A stretch of 64,000 nt of DNA from Brachybacterium kimchii (GTDB lineage Bacteria > Actinomycetota > Actinomycetes > Actinomycetales > Dermabacteraceae). Shown here piece by piece: positions 28,360 through 36,767 of the stretch. The notes below the pieces were generated by a model that saw nothing but the letters and a program-made list of their open reading frames with translations, was not told the DNA's origin and did no database searches. The number at the start of each line of letters is the position of its first letter. Position 1 is the stretch's first letter. Where the stretch lies: the NCBI RefSeq assembly GCF_023373525.1, contig NZ_CP097218.1, forward strand, positions 2,728,001 through 2,792,000. Reading direction: 5' to 3'. Both the position numbers and the translations under genes were made by a program.

Positions 28360-29739
28360 ATGACCTCCTCGCCCGTCGATGCCCCTGCCCCGAGCGGCGT
28401 CGACCATCCCCCGGCACGAGGACGCCTCGTGCGTCGTCTCGCCGAGGCCGGCCGCATGCTCGTGATCTCCCTGGTCTGCGTGCTGCTGGGCGCAGCGTTC
28501 TTGGTCGTCCTGTTCGCCGCGAACTACGACGAGTACGGCGACCGACTCCCCGGCGGCCTCGGTCTGCTGCTGCTCGTGGACGGCCTCGTCGGCGTGCTCA
28601 CGAACATCGCCGCGGGCCCGATGCGCCGTGCGGGTCTGTGGAATCTGCTGCTCGTGGCACCGAGCGTCCTGAGCGGGTCCGCACTTCCAGCGGCCGCAGT
28701 AGGGCTCGCCCGGATCGGCAGCCGACGCGACCTGCGGACGGACCTGGCGGGCATCGCGGTCTCCGCTCTCGGCGCTCTCGGGTACAGCGTTCTGGAGTGC
28801 TGGGCCGACGATGCGTGGTCGTGGGAGGACGGCGCAGGCGTCCTGCTCAGTGTCGTCTTCGCCGCCGCCGCTCTGCTCTGGGGAAGGGTCCGCGGCACCC
28901 GCGCCGTCCTCATCACCTCCCTGCGCAGCCAGGCCGCGACCGCCCGGCGCGAGCGGGAGGCCCTCGAGCGCGAGCACGAGGCGCTGGCCCGTGAGCATCG
29001 CGCGCTCGTCGCCCAGGCAGAGTCCGAGCAGCGGGCCGCGATCGCCCGCGACATGCACGACAGCCTCTCCCACCACCTGTCCCTGATCGCGATGCACGCC
29101 GGCGCCCTCTCCTACCGTGCGGACATGCCACCGGAGCAGATGCGCGACGTCTCGGCCACGATCCTCGCCGACGCCCGTGCCGCGAACTCCGAGCTGCGCC
29201 ACGTGCTCTCCGCCCTGCGCACCGATGACGCGGAGCCTCTGCCCACAGGCGCCCAGATCGGTGAGCAGATCGAGCGCGCTCGCTCCGAGGGCCAGGACGT
29301 GCGCCTGGAGTGGATGGGCACCGATCCGCACGACGTCGATGCCGCCGGCTCGGCCCTCGTGGTGACCCTCTCCCGCGCGGTGCGCGAGCTGCTCACCAAT
29401 GCCCGCAAGCACGCGCCCGGGCAGCCGCTGGTGCTGCGGATCGCCCACGAGACGGGCATGCTGCGTCTGACCTCGCGGAACACCGTGCCGGAGGAGGTGC
29501 GCACCGCGGCCTCCGAGCTCGGATCCGGGCTCGGGCTCACGGGGCTGCGCGAGCGCGTTCGCCTGCTCGGGGGGACGATGAGGGCCGAAGCGGCCGTCGC
29601 CGCGAGCGGCGCCGACACGGACGACGACACGGACGACGACCACAGCCCGGCGGAGCACCAGCGGGACGCACCCGCCTTCGAGGTCGAGCTCTCCCTCCCC
29701 TGGCCCGACCACCGATCACGAGACGAGGACGACGCATGA
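28360..29739 (+). CDS. Two-component sensor histidine kinase (HisKA_3, NarL-type)
   Basis: 459 residues from the leaderless ATG 28360. Four to six membrane spans fill the first ~185 residues with little extracellular loop, so the signal may be sensed in or at the membrane. An arginine/glutamate-rich coiled region leads to the dimerisation box ARDMHDSLSHHLSLIAMHAG with phospho-accepting His233. The ATPase part shows LTNARKHAPG (N box) and GSGLGLTGLRER (G box). A short Asp-rich stretch (TDDDTDDDH) lies near the C-terminus. It phosphorylates the response regulator encoded next, with which it shares an ATGA overlap. Confidence 0.92.
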   Translation: MTSSPVDAPAPSGVDHPPARGRLVRRLAEAGRMLVISLVCVLLGAAFLVVLFAANYDEYGDRLPGGLGLLLLVDGLVGVLTNIAAGPMRRAGLWNLLLVAPSVLSGSALPAAAVGLARIGSRRDLRTDLAGIAVSALGALGYSVLECWADDAWSWEDGAGVLLSVVFAAAALLWGRVRGTRAVLITSLRSQAATARREREALEREHEALAREHRALVAQAESEQRAAIARDMHDSLSHHLSLIAMHAGALSYRADMPPEQMRDVSATILADARAANSELRHVLSALRTDDAEPLPTGAQIGEQIERARSEGQDVRLEWMGTDPHDVDAAGSALVVTLSRAVRELLTNARKHAPGQPLVLRIAHETGMLRLTSRNTVPEEVRTAASELGSGLGLTGLRERVRLLGGTMRAEAAVAASGADTDDDTDDDHSPAEHQRDAPAFEVELSLPWPDHRSRDEDDA

Positions 29740-30587
29740 CGCCCGGGAACCCCGCGACCGACCCGGTCCCCGATCCCCTCACGCCCGGGCGCGGGGGCGA
29801 GGCCGCTCCGTCGCCCACCATCGCACCGGCCGGCGTCCGCGTGCTGCTCGTGGACGACGAACAGCTCATGCGCGCCGGTCTGCGGCTGATGATCGACGGC
29901 AGCGACGGCATCGAGGTGGTCGGAGAGGCGGCCGACGGCGCCGCCGCCCTCGACGCCGTCGCAGCCCTCGACCCCGACGTGGTGCTCATGGACATCCGCA
30001 TGCCCCACATGGACGGCATCGAGGCGACGCGCCGGCTGAGCGGCGACGGCGCGCGACCCGGGGTCGTGGTCCTCACCGCCTTCGACACCGACGGGTTCCT
30101 GCTCGAGGCGCTGCGCGCGGGCGCCGTCTCCTTCCTGCTCAAGGACTCCCCGCCCGAGCAGGTCGTGCAGGGGATCCATGAGGCCGCCCGCGGCGAGGCG
30201 CGCTTCTCCCCCACGGTGCTGCGCCGCCTCGTCGCCCTCGCGGCAGGAAGCCCTGGGACCGGCGCCGGACCCGCCGCCGGCCGCACCGAGCGCACCGACC
30301 CGTCGTCCGACCGGGGATCCGCAGCGGAGCAGGCGTCGAACGGGATCCCCGAGCGCACGCAGCCGGCCCCCGCCGATGCGGGCGCGATCCCCCACGCCAT
30401 CACCGAGCGCGAGTGGGAGGTGGGGCGGCTGGTCGCGCAGGGCCTGACCAACTCGGAGATCGCCGACGCCCTCTTCCTCTCCCTGCCGACGATCAAGACG
30501 CACATCGGGCACCTGTTCGAGAAGCTCCAGGTCACCAACCGCGTCCAGCTCGCGATCCGCGTGCTCGAGATCGACGGCGGGTCCTGA
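29736..30587 (+). CDS. NarL/LuxR-family response regulator
   Basis: 283 residues, ATG within the ATGA overlap with the kinase. The receiver domain (about 34-150) has VLLVDDEQLM (acidic pocket), phospho-acceptor Asp86 in VVLMDIRMP, and VLTAFD plus FLLKDSPP for the conserved Thr and Lys. A long Pro/Ala/Gly linker (about 170-215) precedes the LuxR helix-turn-helix with TEREWEVGRLVAQGLTNSEI and PTIKTHIGHLFEKLQV. The linker is longer than usual for the family. Target genes are unknown; the small membrane protein downstream is a candidate. Confidence 0.93.
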   Translation: MTPGNPATDPVPDPLTPGRGGEAAPSPTIAPAGVRVLLVDDEQLMRAGLRLMIDGSDGIEVVGEAADGAAALDAVAALDPDVVLMDIRMPHMDGIEATRRLSGDGARPGVVVLTAFDTDGFLLEALRAGAVSFLLKDSPPEQVVQGIHEAARGEARFSPTVLRRLVALAAGSPGTGAGPAAGRTERTDPSSDRGSAAEQASNGIPERTQPAPADAGAIPHAITEREWEVGRLVAQGLTNSEIADALFLSLPTIKTHIGHLFEKLQVTNRVQLAIRVLEIDGGS

Positions 30588-30681
30588 CCCGCCGCGGCCG
30601 AGGCCCGACCGACCCCGGCGGCGGCCTCACCCGCCGCGGCACCGGTAGGCTCGCGGCGAACCGACCGCAGGAGATCCTCAC

Positions 30682-30924
30682 GTGAAGTACCTGGCCATCG
30701 CCCTGCTCCTGGGCCTGCTCGCGCTGCGTCTGCTGCGCGGGCGATGGGGCTCGCGATTCCTCGGCGTCTCCGGGCGCGTGCTCGACATCATCTACGTCGC
30801 CGTGCTCGTGATCGCCGGGGTCGCCGCGGTCGCCACGAAGTACTGGCTGCTGCTCGCACTGGTGGTGGTGCTGCTCGTGCTGCGGATCATCGAGGCGGCG
30901 CGTTCCCGAACTCCGCGCGACTGA
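30682..30924 (+). CDS. Small membrane protein of unknown function
   Basis: 80 residues from GTG 30682 with AGGAG seven bases upstream; TAGGCT at 30646-30651 is a plausible -10. Two or three hydrophobic segments (about 2-17, 36-53 and 55-70), with short arginine-rich loops, fill most of the protein. I recognise no family. It follows the two-component genes by about 95 bases and may be their target. Confidence 0.65.
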   Translation: MKYLAIALLLGLLALRLLRGRWGSRFLGVSGRVLDIIYVAVLVIAGVAAVATKYWLLLALVVVLLVLRIIEAARSRTPRD

Positions 30925-31001
30925 TCCGCCGGAGGGCCGGGCGGCGGTGCGGACCGGCGCGTTGCGGCGGGTCGGCGATCCGGCGGGGACATGTCGTCTA
31001 C

Positions 31002-31055
31002 CGGCATATACGGGACCCCTCTGCCACAGGTGGCAGTGAGGTCCCGTATTTGCCG
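31002..31055. terminator. Bidirectional hairpin terminator
   Basis: Nested inverted repeats: CGGCA...TGCCG outside, ATACGGGACC (31008-31017) with GGTCCCGTAT (31040-31049), and CTGCCAC/GTGGCAG inside (31021-31036). It lies between convergent genes. Confidence 0.65.
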
Positions 31056-31147
31056 CTCGGTGACAGGAGCGACCCGCCCGGCCGGCATCGCCTCCCCGGC
31101 ACCGGGCCGCCTTCCCGCCTTCGCCGCCCGCGCCCTGAGCTGCCCCC

Positions 31148-32347
31148 TCACCGCCGCCCGAAGACCACCAGGCGCTGGACGACGAAGCTGAGCACGAACA
31201 GCGCCAGGTCGGTCGTCACCTTCGCGACCAGCAGCGAGGCCCCGAGGCCGACGAGCGCGTCGACGAGCAGCACCCCGGCCCCGAGCACGACGGCGGCGAG
31301 CACCCCGTAACGGGCGAGGGCCCTGCCGAGCGGGACGTCGGCCCCGCCGTCGAAGACGACGCGCCTGTTCAGGGCGAAGTTCCCGCTCGCGCTCAGCAGC
31401 CGTGCCGCCGCCAGGGCGAGCCACACGGGGGCGCCGAGCGCGGAGACCGCGAGGAACAGCAGGGTGTCCAGGGCGAAGGTCAGCAGCCCCGACCCCATGA
31501 AGGCGACCACCGGGCCGAGGACGCGCAGCGAGTCCCGCACGGGACGGAAGTGGCTGGCCTCGTTGTCGTCGAGGTAGACGGTCTCGATCGGCACCTGGTG
31601 CAGGCCGATGCCCTCGCGGCCGGCGCGCACGAGCATCGAATACTCGTACTCGTAGCGGTCGCCCGGGATCGCCTCGGCCCAGGCCAGGCGCGAGGCGGGC
31701 AGGCCGCGCAGACCCGTCTGCGTGTCGCCGAGGCGCGCGCCGGACGCGAAGCGCAGCACCCACGAGCTCACCACATTGCCCAGCCGCGAGCGCAGCGGCA
31801 CCTCGGCCCGGTCGAAGCCGCGCACGCCGAGCACGAGATCCGTGCGGGGCACTGCCCGCGAGGCCGACGCGCGGCGCACTGCCCCATCGGCCGACGCTGG
31901 ACCCGCTGGCCCGTCGGCCGACGCCTCGATCCCGTCGAGGACGTCGCGCACGCGGCGGATGTCGGCGAGGGTGTGCTGGCCGTCGGCGTCGGCGGTGACG
32001 ACGCCGCTTCCGGGGCGGGTGGCGCGCACGTGGGCGATGCCGGCGCGCAGGGCGCCGCCCTTGCCGCGGTTCTCCGGCAGGTGCAGGACCTCGGCGCCCT
32101 CGAGGGCGCAGCGGTCGAAGACGACCTCGTAGTCGGGGCCGGAGCCGTCGTCGACCACGAGAGCGTCGATGTCGTCGGCGGCGAGCCTCGCGACCAGGTC
32201 CACGAGCGGTCGCGCGGGGGCGAGCGCCGGGATCAGGACCACGGAACGGGCCGGAGCGGCCGGCTCGGTCGGTGCGAGCGATGCTCCCGGACGGGCGGGA
32301 GCGGTCTCGGGGCGCAGGTGCGGGCGGATCGTGACCATCGCGCTCAC
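31148..32347 (-). CDS. GT2 glycosyltransferase fused to a GtrA-like membrane domain
   Basis: 399 residues. GTG 32347 overlaps the stop of the upstream gene (GTGA). The first part (about 33-255) is a DPM1-like GT-A domain: VVLIPALAP, DALVVDDGSG, PENRGKGGALRAG and the metal site VVTADADGQH. The second part (about 275-399) has four membrane spans of the GtrA family (FALNRRVVFDGG). Such fusions make a polyprenyl-phosphate sugar and flip it out for wall or glycan modification. A Ser/Ala-rich insert lies at about 140-165. It pairs with the phosphodiester glycosidase upstream, so both may act on wall polymers. Confidence 0.85.
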   Translation of the reverse strand: MSAMVTIRPHLRPETAPARPGASLAPTEPAAPARSVVLIPALAPARPLVDLVARLAADDIDALVVDDGSGPDYEVVFDRCALEGAEVLHLPENRGKGGALRAGIAHVRATRPGSGVVTADADGQHTLADIRRVRDVLDGIEASADGPAGPASADGAVRRASASRAVPRTDLVLGVRGFDRAEVPLRSRLGNVVSSWVLRFASGARLGDTQTGLRGLPASRLAWAEAIPGDRYEYEYSMLVRAGREGIGLHQVPIETVYLDDNEASHFRPVRDSLRVLGPVVAFMGSGLLTFALDTLLFLAVSALGAPVWLALAAARLLSASGNFALNRRVVFDGGADVPLGRALARYGVLAAVVLGAGVLLVDALVGLGASLLVAKVTTDLALFVLSFVVQRLVVFGRR

Positions 32348-33447
32348 CCGGCCACGTAGAGGATGTCGGAGGTGGCGCGCTCGCCGCCGTTCGAGGGCTC
32401 GTTGAGGATCTCGCCGTCGAAGATCATCACCGAGGAGCCGCCGCCGTCGAGGTTGTAGCCGCTCGTGCAGTCGAGGTCAGCGAGGATCTCGCCGAGCTCG
32501 GTGAGCCCGACGCCGCGCGAGTGCCCCTCGGAGCGGCCGTCGACGACGAGGAAGACCAGGTGGTTCTCGCCGATCACGCCGATGGCGGTGCGCGGCTGCT
32601 CGCCCTGGATGGAGTGGTTGCCGATGTTGGTGTCGATCTCGACGTCCTCGACGCCGTCGGGGACCTTCCCGTCCTCGAGCACGGCAGGGCCGAAGCTGAG
32701 GGTGTTCCAGGCGCCGTCGGCCAGCAGCTCGTCGGCGCTGGTGGTGGTCTCGTCGTAGATCTCGATGCGTCCGTCGGTATAGAAGACGAGGCCGTCGCGG
32801 GCGGGCTCGTCGCGGTAGGAGACGCCGTTGCGGATGACGATGCCGGTGTCGCGGAAGCCGTAGTAGTCGCCGTTGATGGCGAGCACCGCCGAGTTGTCCG
32901 AGGCCATCTCGCTGGGCTCGGCGGTGATGTTCTGGCCGAACTCGTCCTGCGCGAAGGCCGAGCGGACGATCGTCGCGTCGTCGATCTCGATCTCCGCGGC
33001 GTACCAGGCCAGGGCCTCGGAGCCGCTGCCGGTCTCCGTCTGCGTGAGGGTGATCGTGGTGGTCGACGAGGTGAACCCGGTGCTCGAGTACTCGCCGTCG
33101 GTCGCGAGCGCCGCGGCCTGCGCGGTGCCGGCCTCGGACTCGGCGGCGGAGACGTCGGAGACCTCGACCTTCTCCCGCAGGAAGCGGTCGTAGGCCCAGG
33201 CCGCGGAGCCGCCGGTGCCGGCGAGCAGGGCGACGCCGGAGCCCAGCAGCACGCGCCGGCGGATCATGCTGCGCCCGCGGTGGGTGCGCCGACCCGCCGG
33301 GGGCTGGTCCGACGGGGACTGGTCCGGTGGGAGCTCGCCCGGCGGGGTCTGGTCCGAGGGGATCCGGTCCGACGAGGGTTCGTGCGACGGGTTCTGGCCC
33401 GGCGGATGCTCGCCGGGATCGCGGGTGGGTGCGTGGGGTGCGTTCAT
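32344..33447 (-). CDS. Phosphodiester glycosidase domain protein (NAGPA family), exported
   Basis: 367 residues from ATG 33447. A proline-rich N-terminal region of about 60 residues precedes RRRVLLGSGVALLAGTGGSA, which resembles a Tat or signal-anchor segment. The NAGPA domain (about 150-367) has AINGDYYGFRDTG near its start and GYNLDGGGSSVMIFDG near its end, the conserved blocks of this family. Family members cleave GlcNAc-1-phosphodiesters; in bacteria they are thought to act on wall or teichoic-type polymers outside the membrane. It is coupled through GTGA to the GT2-GtrA gene. Confidence 0.85.
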   Translation of the reverse strand: MNAPHAPTRDPGEHPPGQNPSHEPSSDRIPSDQTPPGELPPDQSPSDQPPAGRRTHRGRSMIRRRVLLGSGVALLAGTGGSAAWAYDRFLREKVEVSDVSAAESEAGTAQAAALATDGEYSSTGFTSSTTTITLTQTETGSGSEALAWYAAEIEIDDATIVRSAFAQDEFGQNITAEPSEMASDNSAVLAINGDYYGFRDTGIVIRNGVSYRDEPARDGLVFYTDGRIEIYDETTTSADELLADGAWNTLSFGPAVLEDGKVPDGVEDVEIDTNIGNHSIQGEQPRTAIGVIGENHLVFLVVDGRSEGHSRGVGLTELGEILADLDCTSGYNLDGGGSSVMIFDGEILNEPSNGGERATSDILYVAG

Positions 33448-33580
33448 GCGCCATAGAGTCGGCGCGCAGACTGTGCCGGGAGCCCCGGGCGGGCTGTGGG
33501 GGTGCTGTGCGGCCCGGCGGGCCTCGGCTCAGCAGCTCAGCGGATCAGCACCCCGGGCTCAGCGGGTCGGCGCCCCGGAC

Positions 33581-35062
33581 TCAGCGCGCCGTCGGGCGGG
33601 CGGCGAGGCGCTCGAGCGTCTCGTCGAGCGCGGCGCGGTCGCGGTAGGCGCCGTCGCGGACCACGCCGCGCACGTCGGCGAGCGCGGCGGCGTCGGCCGT
33701 CGGGTCCCCGCCCAGCAGCACGAGGTCCGCCTCGAAGCCCGGGCGGACCGTACCGGAGCGGTCCTCGCGGCCGAAGAAGCGGGCGGCGTCGCTGGTCGCC
33801 GCGCGGAGGATCTTCGTGGGGCTCACCCCGGCCTCGGCGAGCAGGGCGAACTCGTCGTGCAGGCCCAGGCCCGGGATCACCCAGCTCGCGCCGTTGGAGT
33901 CGGTGCCGGTGAGCATCGGGACGTCGGCGTCGGCGAGCACACGGGTCATCCTCAGCTGCGCCTCCCAGTGCTCGGCGAGAGCCTCCCGCGTGGGCGCCGG
34001 GAGCTCCTCGAAGGTGTCGGTGACCGACTCCCACACCGCGAGCACGTCGGGCGCGATGAACCTCTTGCGGGGGTCGTCGCGGTGGCGCGGCGTGCCGGGG
34101 AACTGCTGGGTGTGCACGCGGATGAGCGTGGGGCACTGCCAGGTGCTGTTGGCCGCGAGCAGCTCGGCGAGGGACGCGGCGCGCTGCTCGTCGAAGGTGC
34201 GGTCCACGAGCCGGTAGTTCTCGGCGGTCTTCGCGCTGGTGCGGGCCACGGGATTGACCACGAGCTTCATGAGGAAGGGCTGGAAGATCCGGTTCGCGAT
34301 CGGGGCGAGACCGGGGATCCGCGGGAGGCTCGGCACGCCGCCGGCGTTCTTGCGCACCTGCTGCTCGCGCCGCGAGGACGCCGCGTACAGGGCGACGCCG
34401 GTGCCCAGGTGCTCCATGCAGTGCATGCCGGCGTCGGAGGCCTCGCGGGCGTCGATGTCGTCGGGCACATGGCCCACGACGTCCAGGCCGACCCTCTCGC
34501 CCTCGGCGATGGCGGCGAGCAGCGTGCTGCGGTTGGTGAAGCCTGCCTTGATGAAGTCGGCGCCGTGCTCGGCCTGGTGGCGCACGGAGGCGGCGGCGCC
34601 CTTCGCGTCGGGCGCGGTGATCGGGGTGAGCAGATCCCCGGGCAGGGCCAGCAGACGGGGCGAGCCCTCCGGGGTGCGCAGCGTGCCGGCGGCGCGGCGG
34701 GCCAGCAGCTCGTCGCTGCCGGACATCTGCCGGTACCCGGCGACGCCCGCGGCGAGCATGAGCGCGTAGGTCGCGTCGACGTCGTCGGGATCGTTCAGCG
34801 GATGCGCGTGCGAGTCGACGTAGGCGGGGACGACGAACAGGCCGGAGGCGTCGACGACGCGCGGGGACGCGGCGGATCCCTCGCCGTGCGACCGGTCCGG
34901 GGAGCGGTCGTCGTGCGCTGCGACGGAGGCGATGCGCTCGCCCTCCAGCCGCACGTCCTGGTGGGCGGTGACCTCTCCGCTCGCGGGGTCGACGACGGCG
35001 ACGTCCGCGAGGACGACGGAGCCGGCGGCGGTGGGTGCGGGGACGTAGCTCGCGGCAGTCAT
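33581..35062 (-). CDS. Metal-dependent amidohydrolase (imidazolonepropionase-like)
   Basis: 493 residues from ATG 35062. The N-terminal beta-sandwich leads to DSHAHPL (HxH metal site, about residues 84-86), FIKAGF with a candidate bridging Lys, GHVPDD (His), EHLG, and the C-terminal GTDSNG Asp that activates water. This is the layout of type I amidohydrolases that open cyclic amides or dipeptides. TAGCCT stands six bases before the ATG, so the message appears leaderless. It follows the small kinase gene by 10 bases on the same strand, but has its own promoter. Substrate unknown. Confidence 0.85.
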   Translation of the reverse strand: MTAASYVPAPTAAGSVVLADVAVVDPASGEVTAHQDVRLEGERIASVAAHDDRSPDRSHGEGSAASPRVVDASGLFVVPAYVDSHAHPLNDPDDVDATYALMLAAGVAGYRQMSGSDELLARRAAGTLRTPEGSPRLLALPGDLLTPITAPDAKGAAASVRHQAEHGADFIKAGFTNRSTLLAAIAEGERVGLDVVGHVPDDIDAREASDAGMHCMEHLGTGVALYAASSRREQQVRKNAGGVPSLPRIPGLAPIANRIFQPFLMKLVVNPVARTSAKTAENYRLVDRTFDEQRAASLAELLAANSTWQCPTLIRVHTQQFPGTPRHRDDPRKRFIAPDVLAVWESVTDTFEELPAPTREALAEHWEAQLRMTRVLADADVPMLTGTDSNGASWVIPGLGLHDEFALLAEAGVSPTKILRAATSDAARFFGREDRSGTVRPGFEADLVLLGGDPTADAAALADVRGVVRDGAYRDRAALDETLERLAARPTAR

Positions 35063-35068
35063 GCCCCG

Positions 35069-35074
35069 AGGCTA
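35069..35074 (-). promoter_or_regulatory. Leaderless -10 element (TAGCCT)
   Basis: On the minus strand TAGCCT ends 6 bases before the amidohydrolase ATG. It overlaps the stop region of the preceding gene. Confidence 0.6.
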
Positions 35075-35683
35075 TGCCCCGTCGATGTGCGCGGGTCCGG
35101 CAGGGTCCGAGGGGTCGAGGACGCGCGAGGACGCGAGGATGTGCGCGGCCGCCTGCTCGATGCTCATCCGTGAGGTGTCCACCTCGATCGCGTCCGGCGG
35201 GGCGGGCAGCGAAGGGATCGTGAGCAGCTCGCGCAGGACGCCGGCGTCGACGAGCTTCGAGCGCTCCGCCCGTTCGGGGGAGTCCACGCGCGCGGAGAGC
35301 TCGTCGGCCGACGCCGTGAGCCAGACAGGTACAAACCGTGCGCCCCGCTCAGCGGCGAGCTCGCGCAGGCGCTGCACGTGGGCGGCGTTGTCCGGATCCT
35401 CGGGCAGCCAGTTGGTGAAGACGTGCGAGAGGCCCGCCGGGGCGGCGAGCGTCGCCTCGAGCACGACGTCCAGGACCCGCGCGCGCAGCGCGTCGGTGTC
35501 GGCGAGGCCCCTGCCCCCGCGATCCAGGCCCATGGGCACGAAGACGGCGTTGTTGACCAGGTGGTTGTCCACGACGATCGCGCCCGAGCGCCGCCCGATC
35601 TCGCGGGCGATGCTGAGCTTCCCGACGGCCGGCGGGCCGACGAGGAGGAAGAGGCGGGAGGGCGCGGGTCGCTCGGGGCTCAT
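35072..35683 (-). CDS. P-loop kinase-like ATPase (shikimate-kinase-like fold)
   Basis: 203 residues from ATG 35683. The P-loop is GPPAVGKLSIA (about residues 16-26); the Thr/Ser after GK is replaced by Leu, which is unusual because it removes the standard magnesium ligand. DNHLVNN and an LTASADELSAR segment with the nearby DSPERAERSK resemble the substrate and lid regions of small-molecule kinases of the AAA_33/CPT type. TACGCT lies eight bases upstream of the ATG, giving almost no leader. It is followed by the amidohydrolase. The substrate is unknown. Confidence 0.7.
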   Translation of the reverse strand: MSPERPAPSRLFLLVGPPAVGKLSIAREIGRRSGAIVVDNHLVNNAVFVPMGLDRGGRGLADTDALRARVLDVVLEATLAAPAGLSHVFTNWLPEDPDNAAHVQRLRELAAERGARFVPVWLTASADELSARVDSPERAERSKLVDAGVLRELLTIPSLPAPPDAIEVDTSRMSIEQAAAHILASSRVLDPSDPAGPAHIDGA

Positions 35684-35768
35684 GCTGACAGAGCGTAGAG
35701 GGTGTCCCGCCTGCTCCTCCGTCGCCCGAGCCGGCCGAGCCGGCCGACGGACCGAGCCCGTCAGCCGC

Positions 35769-36767
35769 TCAGAGGGTGAAGCCGGCCGGGAACGGGTCGC
35801 TGGGGTCCAGGACGACCTGCGAGAGGGCGGTGAGCCAGGCGCTGCCGGTGATCGTGGGCAGCACGGCCTCCGTCGCGCCGATGCGGGTGGTCCCGACCAG
35901 GCGCCCGGTGAAGGACGTGCCCAGGATCGACGTGTTCTCGAAGTCCTCCTCGAGGCCCAGGTCCCCGCGGGCGTGGTGGAGGGCCATGAGCGCGCTGGTG
36001 CCGGTGCCGCCGGGCGAGCGGTCCATCCAGCCCGGGTGGTTGACGAGGGCATGGCGGGCCCGTCGCGCGTCCGAGGCGGGATCCAGCAGGATCGTGTGCT
36101 CGCAGCCCTCGTAGCCGGTCCCGGGATGGCGCGGCAGGATCTGAGCGTTCACCGCGTCCATCACGGCGCTCCCCGCGCGGATGAGCTCTCCGGACGCCTC
36201 GCGCTCCACGCGGAGCCCAAGCGCGTCGGCGCCGAGGACCGCGTAGAAGTTCCCGCCGAAGCCGATGTCGACGCTGACCTCTCCGTATCCGGGGACGTCG
36301 ATGCGCTGGTCGAAGGCGTGCGCGAAGGAGGCGACGTTCGCGATGGTCACCGAGAGGGCCCGTCCGTCGCGCACCTCGACGTCGGCCGTGATGAGACCGA
36401 TCGGGGCGTCCAGGCGGATGCGGGTCACGGGCTCGCTGACCTCGACCATGCCGGTCTCGACGAGGGCCGTCGCCACGCCGATCGTACCGGCTCCGCACAT
36501 GGGCAGCACACCCGTGACCTCGATGAACAGCACTCCCCAGTCGGCGTCCTCGCGGGTGGGAGGCTGCAGGATCGCCCCGGACGTCCAGCCGGTGCCGCGG
36601 GGCTCGCACATGAGCAGGGTGCGCAGGTCGTCGTGCTCCGCGACGAAGCGGGCGCGGCGCTCCTCCATGGTGTCGCCGGGCAGCGGCGCCACTCCCCCGG
36701 TGACCACGCGCACCGGGAGTCCTTCGACGTGGGTGTCGACGACCTGCAGCAGACGTCGCGCGCGCAT
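35769..36767 (-). CDS. Proline racemase-family enzyme with atypical active site
   Basis: 332 residues. The fold of the proline racemase/hydroxyproline epimerase family is clear (VVDTHVEGLPVRVV, IGFGGNFYAV). Cys91 in LPMCGAGTIG is the first catalytic base, although the usual His after CG is Ala. At the second site the canonical SPCGTGT reads SPGGTGTSA, so the second Cys is Gly253. In trans-3-hydroxyproline dehydratases that Cys is Thr, giving elimination rather than epimerisation. The ATG overlaps the stop of the upstream Ldh-family gene by one base (TGATG). The pairing suggests 3-hydroxyproline-type breakdown: dehydration, then reduction of pyrroline-2-carboxylate. Activity with Gly is unproven. 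Confidence 0.82.
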   Translation of the reverse strand: MRARRLLQVVDTHVEGLPVRVVTGGVAPLPGDTMEERRARFVAEHDDLRTLLMCEPRGTGWTSGAILQPPTREDADWGVLFIEVTGVLPMCGAGTIGVATALVETGMVEVSEPVTRIRLDAPIGLITADVEVRDGRALSVTIANVASFAHAFDQRIDVPGYGEVSVDIGFGGNFYAVLGADALGLRVEREASGELIRAGSAVMDAVNAQILPRHPGTGYEGCEHTILLDPASDARRARHALVNHPGWMDRSPGGTGTSALMALHHARGDLGLEEDFENTSILGTSFTGRLVGTTRIGATEAVLPTITGSAWLTALSQVVLDPSDPFPAGFTL

